Position numbers and translations under genes: made by a program. 64,000 nucleotides of DNA, taken from contig JALWTS010000034.1 of the NCBI GenBank assembly GCA_027077805.1, positions 1-64,000 on the forward strand, read 5' to 3'. Positions 45,833 through 53,810 of this stretch are shown piece by piece (position 1 is the stretch's first letter; each line of letters begins with the position of its first letter). The notes beneath the pieces are model-generated. The model had not been told where the DNA came from. It made no database searches and saw only the letters and a list, made by a program, of their open reading frames with translations. Source of the DNA: Gammaproteobacteria bacterium (GTDB taxonomy: Bacteria; Pseudomonadota; Gammaproteobacteria; JABHGC01).

Positions 45833-46710
45833 GACAAGTGCTAGTTATCCCACAAGTTAGCGTTCAAAATGCCAATGCTTTATCCAGTCCTTACACTATC
45901 GGTTTTCCTGCAATGACTGCTTTCTTAGGTGGCATCCATGCATTACAACGTAATTTAAAAATAAAAAATACATTATTTAATGATTTAGTGTTTACTGGTG
46001 TTGGCGTTGCTTGTCATCGAATTAACTTACAAACTTATAAAGGTAAACAGGATTATGTTGCTTCAATTATTGCTACGGCAAATCCTTTGAATGAAAAAGG
46101 TGAGCGACCTTCGTTTATTGAAGAAGCCCGTTGTCATCTTACAGTATCTTTAGTTATTGAATATAAAGGTTTATCTATGGAGTATGAGGACGAATTTATA
46201 ACATCCATTCAAACTGAATTTGCCAAATTAAAGTTGGCAAGTGGTGATATTTTAGGGTTTGGAAAACTAAAGCGATTTACTATTGATGAGAAAACAGATA
46301 ATAGTTTACGTCCCATTACCCGATTATTAATGCCAAGCTATGTTTTAATTGAACGACGAGATTTAATGATAGATGCGATGCAACAAGGTCAAGATACAAT
46401 TGATGCATTATTAGATCATTTAGCAATTCATCATTACAGTGAAAAAAATGAAGCAGGTGACGTTGAATGGATTGCTAAACGTAAACAATTAGGGTGGATT
46501 GTACCAATTGCAACAGGTTTTCATGGTATTTCTGAGTTAGGTCAAGCAATGAATCAACGTGATCTGAGTAAGCCTCATCGTTTTGCAGAAAGTGTTGTAA
46601 CGTTGGGAGAATTTATTATGGCTTATAAAATCAATCAATTAAATGAAATGCTTTGGCATTATCATTTTGATTCAAAAAATAATTTATATTTATGTCAACA
46701 AAATAAGTAA
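45829..46710 (+). CDS. cas5f: Cas5f (Csy2)
   Basis: A 293-aa RAMP-type protein with SSPYTIGFPAMTAFLGGIHAL near the front (read in two parts) and the C-terminal VTLGEFIMAYKINQL. It pairs with Cas8f at the crRNA 5' handle. Translationally coupled to cas8f by an ATGA overlap; cas7f follows after 12 bases with its own AAGGAG site. Confidence 0.93.
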   Translation: MRQVLVIPQVSVQNANALSSPYTIGFPAMTAFLGGIHALQRNLKIKNTLFNDLVFTGVGVACHRINLQTYKGKQDYVASIIATANPLNEKGERPSFIEEARCHLTVSLVIEYKGLSMEYEDEFITSIQTEFAKLKLASGDILGFGKLKRFTIDEKTDNSLRPITRLLMPSYVLIERRDLMIDAMQQGQDTIDALLDHLAIHHYSEKNEAGDVEWIAKRKQLGWIVPIATGFHGISELGQAMNQRDLSKPHRFAESVVTLGEFIMAYKINQLNEMLWHYHFDSKNNLYLCQQNK

Positions 46711-46722
46711 GGAGAGTTTGTT

Positions 46723-47757
46723 ATGGCTACAAAAGCAAAAAATGATATGGCATCTGTATTAGCATTTGAAAAAAAAATAGTACCATCTGATGGTTATTTT
46801 TATGGCACTACTTGGGACAAGCGTAATAGTGAAGCATTACCATTAAAATTAAGAGAAAAATCAGTGCGAGGTACGATTTCTAATCGTCTAAAAAAAGCAT
46901 TACAAGACGATCCTATGAAATTAGATGCTAAAGTTGAAAACGCAAATTTACAAACAGTCGATAGTTGTGCGTTAGCAGTCGATCAAGATACATTAAAATT
47001 ACATTTTACTTTAAAAATATTGAGTGGTATTGCTCAACCGTCGGCATGTAATAATGAAAATTTTTATGAAAGTTATGTTAATGCTATTAACAGCTACATC
47101 AATGAAGAAGGTTTTAAAAATCTAGCCAGACGTTACGCAATTAATATTGCCAGTGGACGTTTTTTATGGCGGAATCGAGTAGGTGCTGAACAAATTGAAG
47201 TAGTAGTAAAATTAACAGAGACAGAGTCATTAATTTTCAATGCCTTGAGTTTTGATATTAAAGATTTTGATAGTGATAAGAATAAGAGTGATGATATTGA
47301 TAAACTCGCTAATGAAATTGCTAATGCTTTATCTGGAAAGCAACCTTTTGCGTTATTTGAAATCAGTGCTTATGCTCAAGTTGGACAAGCACAGGATGTG
47401 TATCCTAGTGAAGAATTAGTTTTAGATAAGACAAACAGTAAAAACAAAAAAAGCAAAATTCTTTACCATATTGAAGAGGTTGCAGGTATGCATTCACAAA
47501 AAATTGGTAATGCGATTCGTACTATTGATACATGGTATCCTGAGTATCAAGAGGTAAATATTGGTCCAATTGCCATTGAACCTTATGGGGCTGTTACTAA
47601 TTTAGGTAAAGCTTATCGTAATCCCAAAGCCAAGGCAGATTTTTTTACTTTATTTGATAAGTTTGCAAGAGGCATAAAACTAGAGAACAAAAACGATGAG
47701 CATTATGTTATGGCAGTTTTAGTTCGTGGTGGCGTTTTTGGTGCTAGTAAGGACTAA
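46723..47757 (+). CDS. cas7f: Cas7f (Csy3) backbone subunit
   Basis: A 344-aa backbone protein: LAFEKKIVPSDGYFYGT, YAINIASGRFLWRNRVGAEQ and the C-terminal YVMAVLVRGGVFGASK. Six copies wrap the crRNA spacer in type I-F complexes. A strong AAGGAG ribosome site suits its high stoichiometry. The sequence looks intact. Confidence 0.95.
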   Translation: MATKAKNDMASVLAFEKKIVPSDGYFYGTTWDKRNSEALPLKLREKSVRGTISNRLKKALQDDPMKLDAKVENANLQTVDSCALAVDQDTLKLHFTLKILSGIAQPSACNNENFYESYVNAINSYINEEGFKNLARRYAINIASGRFLWRNRVGAEQIEVVVKLTETESLIFNALSFDIKDFDSDKNKSDDIDKLANEIANALSGKQPFALFEISAYAQVGQAQDVYPSEELVLDKTNSKNKKSKILYHIEEVAGMHSQKIGNAIRTIDTWYPEYQEVNIGPIAIEPYGAVTNLGKAYRNPKAKADFFTLFDKFARGIKLENKNDEHYVMAVLVRGGVFGASKD

Positions 47758-47760
47758 ATT

Positions 47761-48339
47761 ATGAAGTTCTATTTAGAGATTACTTTACTAGCGAGTGTGG
47801 ATGTTGGTTTATATTTTCTGTGGAAAAAGGTTTATCAGCAAATTCATGTAGCTTTTGTTAAGTTACAAAACAATGATAAAAAAATACCCATTGGTGTTGC
47901 TTTTCCAGAGTATAATAAAGAAAAAAGTTATTTAGGCAATAAACTAAGATTGTTTGCAGAAGACTCGGTATTATTGGAATCGTTGAATATAAAACAACAT
48001 CTAAACAGTTTAACTGATTATGTCCATATAACGAATATTAGAGAAGTGCCACAAGGTCGAATCAAACATTATGCTTGCTTTAAACGCATACAACCCAAAA
48101 GTAGTTTAGCTCGTATTGCAAGACGAAAATCAAAACGTGAAGCTATTTCATTTGAGCAATCATTGCAAGCACTTGGCAATTTTCAAGAACAAACAACGAT
48201 ACTACCTTATATTCAAATCAAAAGTAGTAGTACAGGAGAAGATTTTTATTTGTTTATAGATTGTGTTTTTCAGGATGAAAACAAAGGTTTTTACAGCAGT
48301 TATGGTTTAAGTTCAGTACACACAGTTCCAATTTTTTGA
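47761..48339 (+). CDS. cas6f: Cas6f (Csy4) crRNA-processing endonuclease
   Basis: A 192-aa Csy4: the catalytic His is at residue 29 (YQQIHVAF), the same position as in the Pseudomonas enzyme. The Arg-rich helix that grips the repeat hairpin is RIARRKSKREA, and the protein ends GLSSVHTVPIF like other Csy4 proteins. It cuts each repeat just 3' of the hairpin stem. It starts three bases after cas7f ends. Confidence 0.95.
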   Translation: MKFYLEITLLASVDVGLYFLWKKVYQQIHVAFVKLQNNDKKIPIGVAFPEYNKEKSYLGNKLRLFAEDSVLLESLNIKQHLNSLTDYVHITNIREVPQGRIKHYACFKRIQPKSSLARIARRKSKREAISFEQSLQALGNFQEQTTILPYIQIKSSSTGEDFYLFIDCVFQDENKGFYSSYGLSSVHTVPIF

Positions 48340-48365
48340 TTTTGGCAATAAAACCAAAATTTTTT
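48339..48365 (+). terminator. Terminator after cas6f
   Basis: ATTTTGG (48339-48345) pairs with CCAAAAT (48354-48360), followed by six T. It begins within the cas6f stop codon and separates cas transcription from the array. Confidence 0.75.
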
Positions 48366-48514
48366 CAAATAAATTGCATTTTTTACCAAAAAAATATCGC
48401 TCCTTAAAAATATGTTTATAATCATGCAATTATGTATGAAGTAATTTTACTTGGTCAAAATGAAAACTTATACGAAAATGATTGTTTTTGTGTGGGTTTT
48501 TGTTGTAAAATTAG
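48366..48514 (+). promoter_or_regulatory. CRISPR leader
   Basis: AT-rich leader between the cas operon terminator and the first repeat. A TATAAT box at 48417-48422 could drive the pre-crRNA, but no good -35 is seen. New spacers should enter at its right edge. Confidence 0.6.
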
Positions 48515-49442
48515 GTTTACTGCCGTGTAGGTAGTTTAGAAATAAAAAAGGAACACAAAATGAATGAAAAAATAGTTTACTGCCGTGTAGGTAGTTTAGA
48601 AATCAATCAATCGCAAAAAGGGTGATTGGGAACTGTTTACTGCCGTGTAGGTAGTTTAGAAAACTCATAAAATACAAATATAAATTGCAAGCCAGTTTAC
48701 TGCCGTGTAGGTAGTTTAGAAATGACACTGATTGATTTTACTCGCATTATCTGCGTTTACTGCCGTGTAGGTAGTTTAGAAATTGAATGACCGCGCGCGT
48801 GTTTTTTTCTAAACGTTTACTGCCGTGTAGGTAGTTTAGAAAGAAAGTGTCCTTGCTCATTTAACACAGGTTTAGTTTACTGCCGTGTAGGTAGTTTAGA
48901 AATTTAATTAAATCCGCATGCACGGTTTGTAGTAGTTTACTGCCGTGTAGGTAGTTTAGAAAGAACAAAAAAAGGAAATGTAGAGGAAATATGAGTTTAC
49001 TGCCGTGTAGGTAGTTTAGAAAATGCCAATTTGCAATTGGACAGCAAACCCTTTGTTTACTGCCGTGTAGGTAGTTTAGAAAATGCCAATTTGCAATTGG
49101 ACAGCAAACCCTTTGTTTACTGCCGTGTAGGTAGTTTAGAAATACTATTCAATCAATCGATCGAAAGAGCGATTGTTTACTGCCGTGTAGGTAGTTTAGA
49201 AAACCCTACCCCTCCACCCCCCTTAAATCGAAAAGTTTACTGCCGTGTAGGTAGTTTAGAAAAAAATCACCAAAAACACCACCACCAAAAAATCGTTTAC
49301 TGCCGTGTAGGTAGTTTAGAAATACAAAATCCCTGACGCTTTATCTGCAAATGGGTTTACTGCCGTGTAGGTAGTTTAGAAACTCAAAAACACGCCTAAA
49401 TCGCCCGTTTTCGCGTTTACTGCCGTGTAGGTAGTTTAGAAA
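48515..49442 (+). CRISPR. Type I-F CRISPR array, 16 repeats and 15 spacers
   Basis: Sixteen identical 28-bp repeats (GTTTACTGCC at the start, GTAGTTTAGAAA at the end) are spaced exactly 60 bp apart, so all 15 spacers are 32 nt. The repeat folds CTGCC-GTGTA-GGTAG, the Csy4 hairpin, and ends in the 8-nt crRNA handle TTTAGAAA. The leader and cas6f are on the left. Spacers 9 and 10 (from 49023 and 49083) are identical. The last repeat is not degenerate and overlaps the end of a minus-strand carbonic anhydrase gene. Spacer 1 (48543-48574) resembles a ribosome-site-plus-ATG region of some mobile element. Confidence 0.99.
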
Positions 49443-50307
49443 TATCCGACAAAAGTGCAGGATTCACCACTAAATTTCTTACCCCGTGTGCATGATCTTC
49501 ATTAAAAGTATTCGCTTTGCACCATTCACTAATAGTAGCAATATTGACTTTAGCAACTTTAGGACGCACACGCCATGTTACTTGAAAGGGTGAGCCTTTC
49601 TCATTGTAACCTGGTCCTGTGGTAGAACCATCGTATTGAATCGGTGTGCCTGTATTATTAGGGATATTTAATGCTTGGTATAAACCATTTTTTATGTCAT
49701 ATTGGGTTAATTGATTAAAATCTAAAGCATTAGGATCATTGACCAAAACATAAACTTGAGCTTCTACTCGTAGTTGTGGATTGTTGATTGCCTCACTTAA
49801 GCAAGCACCTAAGCTTGGGCCTGGGGTAGCTTGGGCAGTCGTATAAACATAATGAACTTCAATGGTATCGCCTGAATGAAGACTACCATGCTCACTCGGA
49901 CAAACTTCTTTGGCAAATGGTGTTAATTCAGCGTTGGATAACTGCCCTGAAAACTTATAGCCACTTTGATAACCATGCCCATCACCATTGCCTGCATAAG
50001 TGGTAAATTCACCGCCTTTATGTTCGGCATTTTTGTGAAAATGGATATTGCATAAGTTCATGGCAGTTGATTCTGGTGCGGCATTAAATTCACGATGATT
50101 ATTCCCTGCTATGGTATCAATATCACGAGGTGATTGTGGGCCAAAACCTTTGCCTTTAGTGTTTTGTGCTAATGCACTACGTTGTTCAGCAATAAGCTGA
50201 TCCGAAACAACAGCCGAATGGGCCGAATATGAAGATTCCGCATTGGCATAACTGGCAAACAATGCGAACCCTGTTGTTAATACGATATAATAAGCACTAA
50301 TTTTCAT
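49417..50307 (-). CDS. Delta-class carbonic anhydrase, exported
   Basis: A 296-aa secreted protein: signal peptide (YYIVLTTGFALFASYANA), then the delta-class-like metal-site region NLCNIHFHKNAEHKGGEF (two His one residue apart, then His), a Cys in EVCPSEHG and PGPSLGACLSEA. It would hydrate CO2 in the periplasm, supporting carbon fixation. The class is from motif memory. The last eight codons (SKLPTRQ and the stop) are encoded by the final CRISPR repeat, so the natural 3' end has been replaced. Confidence 0.78.
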   Translation of the reverse strand: MKISAYYIVLTTGFALFASYANAESSYSAHSAVVSDQLIAEQRSALAQNTKGKGFGPQSPRDIDTIAGNNHREFNAAPESTAMNLCNIHFHKNAEHKGGEFTTYAGNGDGHGYQSGYKFSGQLSNAELTPFAKEVCPSEHGSLHSGDTIEVHYVYTTAQATPGPSLGACLSEAINNPQLRVEAQVYVLVNDPNALDFNQLTQYDIKNGLYQALNIPNNTGTPIQYDGSTTGPGYNEKGSPFQVTWRVRPKVAKVNIATISEWCKANTFNEDHAHGVRNLVVNPALLSDISKLPTRQ

Positions 50308-50654
50308 AATAATCCCTTGTTTTATCAGTAATTAGAATTTTATTGTTAATCAATATAGCACAAATTTTGTAAAAGATTTGAAAATTAGCATATTAAAATT
50401 ATGGTGAAATCTTAGGTAAACAAATTACTCTTGATCAAAACATAATTTGAGCTTGTAAGTAAACAGTTCACTCAACCTTGGATTCTTATCAACTCATTGC
50501 GATAAGGTTCTAAATTATAGAACTTTAACTTCTATTTTTTCAAATTTACCTAAATATCATCTACTATTATTCTATGCTTATCGCTTGATTAAACGTCAAG
50601 CAAAAGCAAAAAATGAAATTTTATTCATCAATGAAATAAAAGAGGAAAACTAAC
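50308..50654. other. Divergent promoter region of carbonic anhydrase and ahpC
   Basis: No gene. It contains a small hairpin GTTCTA/TAGAAC near 50508-50524 and GCTTGA/TCAAGC (50583-50601) in the probable ahpC leader. AT-rich elements are common. An OxyR site was looked for, but no correctly spaced ATAG/CTAT set was found. Confidence 0.4.
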
Positions 50655-51218
50655 ATGTCATTAATTAACACTGAAATCAAACCTTTTAAAGCAGATGCCT
50701 TTAAAAACGGTGAGTTTATTAGCGTTGACAGCGAAGACTTAAAAGGAAAATGGTCAATTTTCTTTTTCTATCCTGCGGATTTTACGTTTGTTTGTCCAAC
50801 GGAGTTGGGTGATTTAGCGGATCATTATGCGGCATTTCAAGCGCGTGGGGTTGAAATTTATGCGGTATCAACCGACACCCATTTTACTCATAAAGCATGG
50901 CATGATGCGTCTGAAACCATTGCCAAAATTCAATATACCATGGTTGGCGATCCAACAGGTACGATTACTCGTCATTTTGAGGTAATGCGTGAAGATTGTG
51001 GTTTAGCTGATAGAGGCACTTTTGTCGTTGATCCTGAGGGTGTCATTCAAGCAATGGAAGTTACCGCAGAAGGCATTGGTCGTGATGCGGAAGACCTATT
51101 ACGCAAAGTGAAAGCGGCACAATATGTTGCGTCTCATCCAGGTGAAGTTTGCCCTGCTGCTTGGAAAGAAGGCGAAGAAACCCTAGCCCCTTCATTGGAT
51201 TTAGTGGGCAAAATTTAA
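50655..51218 (+). CDS. ahpC: Alkyl hydroperoxide reductase subunit C (2-Cys peroxiredoxin)
   Basis: A 187-aa AhpC: peroxidatic Cys in [14 protein letters not shown], resolving Cys in [11 protein letters not shown] and the closing LDLVGKI. It reduces H2O2 and organic peroxides using AhpF. AhpF is only a broken remnant downstream, so electrons would have to come from another reductase. AGAGGAAA precedes the ATG. Confidence 0.96.
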   Translation: MSLINTEIKPFKADAFKNGEFISVDSEDLKGKWSIFFFYPADFTFVCPTELGDLADHYAAFQARGVEIYAVSTDTHFTHKAWHDASETIAKIQYTMVGDPTGTITRHFEVMREDCGLADRGTFVVDPEGVIQAMEVTAEGIGRDAEDLLRKVKAAQYVASHPGEVCPAAWKEGEETLAPSLDLVGKI

Positions 51219-51238
51219 GTTAAATCCAATGATTTTAA

Positions 51239-51265
51239 TTGTGTGGATTATCATAATCCACACAA
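51239..51265. terminator. Strong 13-bp hairpin after ahpC
   Basis: TTGTGTGGATTAT pairs perfectly with ATAATCCACACAA around one base. It lies 20 bases after the ahpC stop; a T tract is missing, so it may be an attenuator or RNA-protecting hairpin. Confidence 0.6.
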
Positions 51266-51289
51266 GCTAAAATTCACAAGAGCGAAACC

Positions 51290-51422
51290 ATGTTAAGCAA
51301 TGATATTTTACAAGCCTTAAGAAATTATACCAAAGCAATGCGGAAACAGGTCATTGTCCAGATGTGGTACAGATATTAAATCAGTTTGCCTTATTAAATC
51401 CGAATATTACTACCGAAATGAT
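51290..51422 (+). pseudogene. ahpF: Remnant of ahpF with internal deletion
   Basis: The piece starts MLSNDILQALRNYTKAM, a plausible AhpF N-terminus. In another frame from about 51350 it reads GHCPDVVQILNQFALLNPNI, which matches the second thioredoxin-fold domain of AhpF around its CxxC region (NCPDVVQ-like). Some hundred codons between are lost, the frame is shifted, and a solo CRISPR repeat follows at once. The place right behind ahpC is where ahpF belongs. No flavoprotein part is left. Confidence 0.55.
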
Positions 51423-51450
51423 GTTTACTGCCGTGTAGGTAGTTTAGAAA
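51423..51450 (+). repeat. Solo perfect CRISPR repeat, plus orientation
   Basis: All 28 bases equal the array repeat. It lies 1,980 bp beyond the array end, at the broken end of ahpF. No second repeat is found 60 bp away, so it is not a mini-array. Confidence 0.97.
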
Positions 51451-51517
51451 ACAAAGCCGAAATCTAAGATGCAATAGAATCTGAAGTCGCCGTCGCTTAA
51501 TGTTAATAATTTTATGA

Positions 51518-52555
51518 CTATTTATCATACCAAGTGCGGGTTGTGTTAACAATTTTTACCACGGATAACATCACGGGTACTTCCACTAGCACGCCGACTA
51601 CTGTAGCTAGGGCTGCACCCGATTGAAATCCAAACAGGCTGATCGCAGCAGCGACGGCAAGTTCAAAAAAATTACTGGCACCAATCAGTGCGGAAGGTCC
51701 TGCTACCGAATGGGATACATGGCATTGCCGATTGAGTAAATAGGCCAAACCAGACGTAAAATACACCTGAAACAAGATGGGAATAGCCAGCAATAAAATG
51801 ATCAGGGGTTGTTGGATGATATGTTGCCCTTGAAAGCCAAAGAGCAATATTAAAGTTAGTAGCAAGGCCACTAATGATAACGGGTTCAGTTGGGACAATC
51901 GTTGTTCTAGTCGTGCTTGACCGCCTTTAAGGATCAGTTGGCGACGCCACCATTGTGCAAAGACAACGGGAATAAGGATATATAAGGTAACGGATAACAG
52001 CAAGGTTTGCCAAGGAACATGAATTGAGGATAGCCCCAACAAGAAGCCAACAATAGGGGCAAATGCAAAAATCATGATGGTATCGTTCAATGCAACTTGG
52101 CTCAAAGTGAAATTAGGATCACCACCTGATAAGCGACTCCAAACAAAAACCATTGCAGTGCAAGGGGCGGCTGCTAGTAGAATCAAGCCTGCAATGTAGG
52201 AATCTAATTGTTCCGCTGGTAAATAAGGTGCAAACAGATGGCGAATAAATAGCCATGCCAGCAATGCCATTGAAAATGGTTTGACACCCCAGTTTATAAA
52301 CAAGGTGATAGCAATCCCTCGCCAATGTTCTTTCACTTGGTGTAGCGAACCGAAATCCACTTTCAGTAACATCGGGATAATCATTAACCAGATGAGTAGT
52401 GCCACGGGTAAATTAACTTGAGCGAGTTCCATCTGACCTACCGTTTGAAATAGACTTGGTAGCCAATGTCCTAATGAAATACCCACTAAAATACAAAGTG
52501 TTACCCACAGGGTTAGATAACGTTCAAACGTACTCATTGCTGTTTTATCTGCCAT
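51518..52555 (-). CDS. ACR3-family arsenite efflux permease
   Basis: A 345-aa membrane protein with about ten helices. The ACR3 hallmarks are the Cys in AAAPCTAMVFVWSRL and GASNFFELAVAAAISLFG near the C-terminus. It exports arsenite across the inner membrane. No arsR or arsC is seen beside it. GGAAA precedes the ATG. The gene stands between two inverted perfect CRISPR repeats. Confidence 0.92.
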   Translation of the reverse strand: MADKTAMSTFERYLTLWVTLCILVGISLGHWLPSLFQTVGQMELAQVNLPVALLIWLMIIPMLLKVDFGSLHQVKEHWRGIAITLFINWGVKPFSMALLAWLFIRHLFAPYLPAEQLDSYIAGLILLAAAPCTAMVFVWSRLSGGDPNFTLSQVALNDTIMIFAFAPIVGFLLGLSSIHVPWQTLLLSVTLYILIPVVFAQWWRRQLILKGGQARLEQRLSQLNPLSLVALLLTLILLFGFQGQHIIQQPLIILLLAIPILFQVYFTSGLAYLLNRQCHVSHSVAGPSALIGASNFFELAVAAAISLFGFQSGAALATVVGVLVEVPVMLSVVKIVNTTRTWYDK

Positions 52556-52661
52556 TTGCTATTTCCATTACATTATTAATTAATATTATCTTTGTTATGA
52601 ACAATTTGCTGGATTAGCACCATTTAGTATTCTCTCCATATCTAGCTGGTCTTTCCGATAT

Positions 52662-52689
52662 TTTCTAAACTACCTACACGGCAGTAAAC
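52662..52689 (-). repeat. Solo perfect CRISPR repeat, minus orientation
   Basis: A perfect reverse complement of the array repeat. Together with the plus-strand copy at 51423 it forms a 28-bp inverted repeat pair around the ACR3 gene (1,211 bp between them). Confidence 0.97.
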
Positions 52690-52810
52690 TCGTACCCTCA
52701 AGGATTTGTCTGACCCAGTCAGGAAGATCAGGACGATCTTTGACTAAGCCTACTTCACGAAGCTGTGCCAATGACAAGGATGAAAAAATGGTATCAGGTG
52801 TAATATTCAT
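52670..52810 (-). pseudogene. Small ORF interrupted by the solo CRISPR repeat
   Basis: The frame begins MNITPDTIFSSLSLAQ at 52810 and runs through KDRPDLPDWVRQILEG. At about codon 41 it enters the repeat and hits the repeat's TAG. Beyond the repeat the same frame continues YRKDQLDMERILNGANPANC and stops near 52597. The family is not recognised and there is no good ribosome site. It may be one gene broken by the repeat or two fragments joined there. Confidence 0.4.
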
Positions 52811-52959
52811 AATTTGATATATATTGTAAATGATATATGTTGAAAACGGTAAAATTAATTTTTTAATTTCGTTAAATAAACGGAGCTTTGCTTTGCTTGA
52901 GTTACTTATTATTGGGTGTCAATTCTTTAAGTTTAAGTTTAAAATTCGCTAAATTTTTT
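52811..52959. other. AT-rich intergenic stretch
   Basis: No gene is seen. It has an AT-rich near-palindrome around 52815-52840 (ATATATATTGTAAATGATAT). It completes the gene-poor stretch from 52556 that also holds the solo repeat and the broken small ORF. Confidence 0.4.
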
Positions 52960-53547
52960 TTAGTTTTCTAGCAATTGTTCTACCTTATCAATGACTCGAT
53001 TTTTAGAGGTAGCTGCTTTCATAAAGATCACTACAGTTTCCAATTCGCCAATAGCTGATCGTGGATCAATTGCTTTTTCTTTAAGTATTTTTATAAGTTT
53101 TTGCCCGCAAAAATCAATTAAAAAATCATCATCTCTCGCAATACCAATTGCAAGTCCAATTAAATAGGGTACTAATTGATCATCGGTAACTGCCGCGAAT
53201 TTTTTGGCAAAACGATTCCATCCTTCAATCCATTGTTCTTTTTCTGATTTACTAATGGTACGAGTATCAATTCGTAGAAATAAAATCATTGAATTAATAT
53301 TCTTGCTTAAACTGCGTTTGCCAACATTATCTACTCGTAAAATTGCTTTAAAATGATGTTTAATACAATGTTGGCATTGATAATATTGGGCTAAACCTAA
53401 GGAAATGTATTCTTTTTGTTTTAGGGTAAGGTAAGTATTCCAATGTTCTTCGCCATCAGAACCTGTAAATACCACCATGTGCATTAGATTCATTAAATCC
53501 GAAACATGTTGTGGAAATGTATTATTTTGGAAGACTTTAAAACTCAT
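52960..53547 (-). CDS. AhpD/carboxymuconolactone-decarboxylase-like protein
   Basis: A 195-aa all-helical protein with the AhpD-type redox motif CQHCIKHHF at about 58-66, preceded by LTLKQKEYISLGLAQ, as in CMD-fold proteins. AhpD-like proteins act as thiol-dependent peroxide-defence or reductase partners; with ahpC close by and ahpF broken, it could help supply electrons (inference). The C-terminal half is longer than in classic AhpD and unassigned. Confidence 0.7.
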   Translation of the reverse strand: MSFKVFQNNTFPQHVSDLMNLMHMVVFTGSDGEEHWNTYLTLKQKEYISLGLAQYYQCQHCIKHHFKAILRVDNVGKRSLSKNINSMILFLRIDTRTISKSEKEQWIEGWNRFAKKFAAVTDDQLVPYLIGLAIGIARDDDFLIDFCGQKLIKILKEKAIDPRSAIGELETVVIFMKAATSKNRVIDKVEQLLEN

Positions 53548-53810
53548 ATTTATCTCAGAATGTTAAAAAATTTTCCTTAGTTTAAAGAAAATAAAATGAT
53601 TATGATATAATTTTTTAAATTTCCGTGAAAATACGATGATATCCAGCTTTATTCAGTGTGTTGTTTCGTCAATTGAGATTGTATTCAATACTCTAATTTT
53701 CTTAATTAGATGTGAAACACTAGGTTATGAAAAATATTTATATTAAACTCAGCTTGAAATAATATATTATTATAATGTCAGTCATCAATTGCTTAGCAAA
53801 AGGATTTCGC

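Noticed and set aside
49031..49336. Open reading frame of 101 codons across the CRISPR array
   Set aside because: It is repeat and spacer DNA read in one frame; the same CRVGSLE peptide recurs every 20 codons.
50497..50540. Possible OxyR operator before ahpC
   Set aside because: ATAG and CTAT words occur but are 11 bases apart instead of the 7 expected, and the other half is missing.
51423..51470. Neo-CRISPR array made by off-target Cas1-Cas2 integration
   Set aside because: That process duplicates the local target rather than depositing the array repeat, and no flanking 28-bp duplication was found.
51423..52689. ACR3 flanked by inverted repeats as an insertion sequence
   Set aside because: The repeats are CRISPR repeats, no transposase is present and no target duplication is seen, so a transposon call is not supported.
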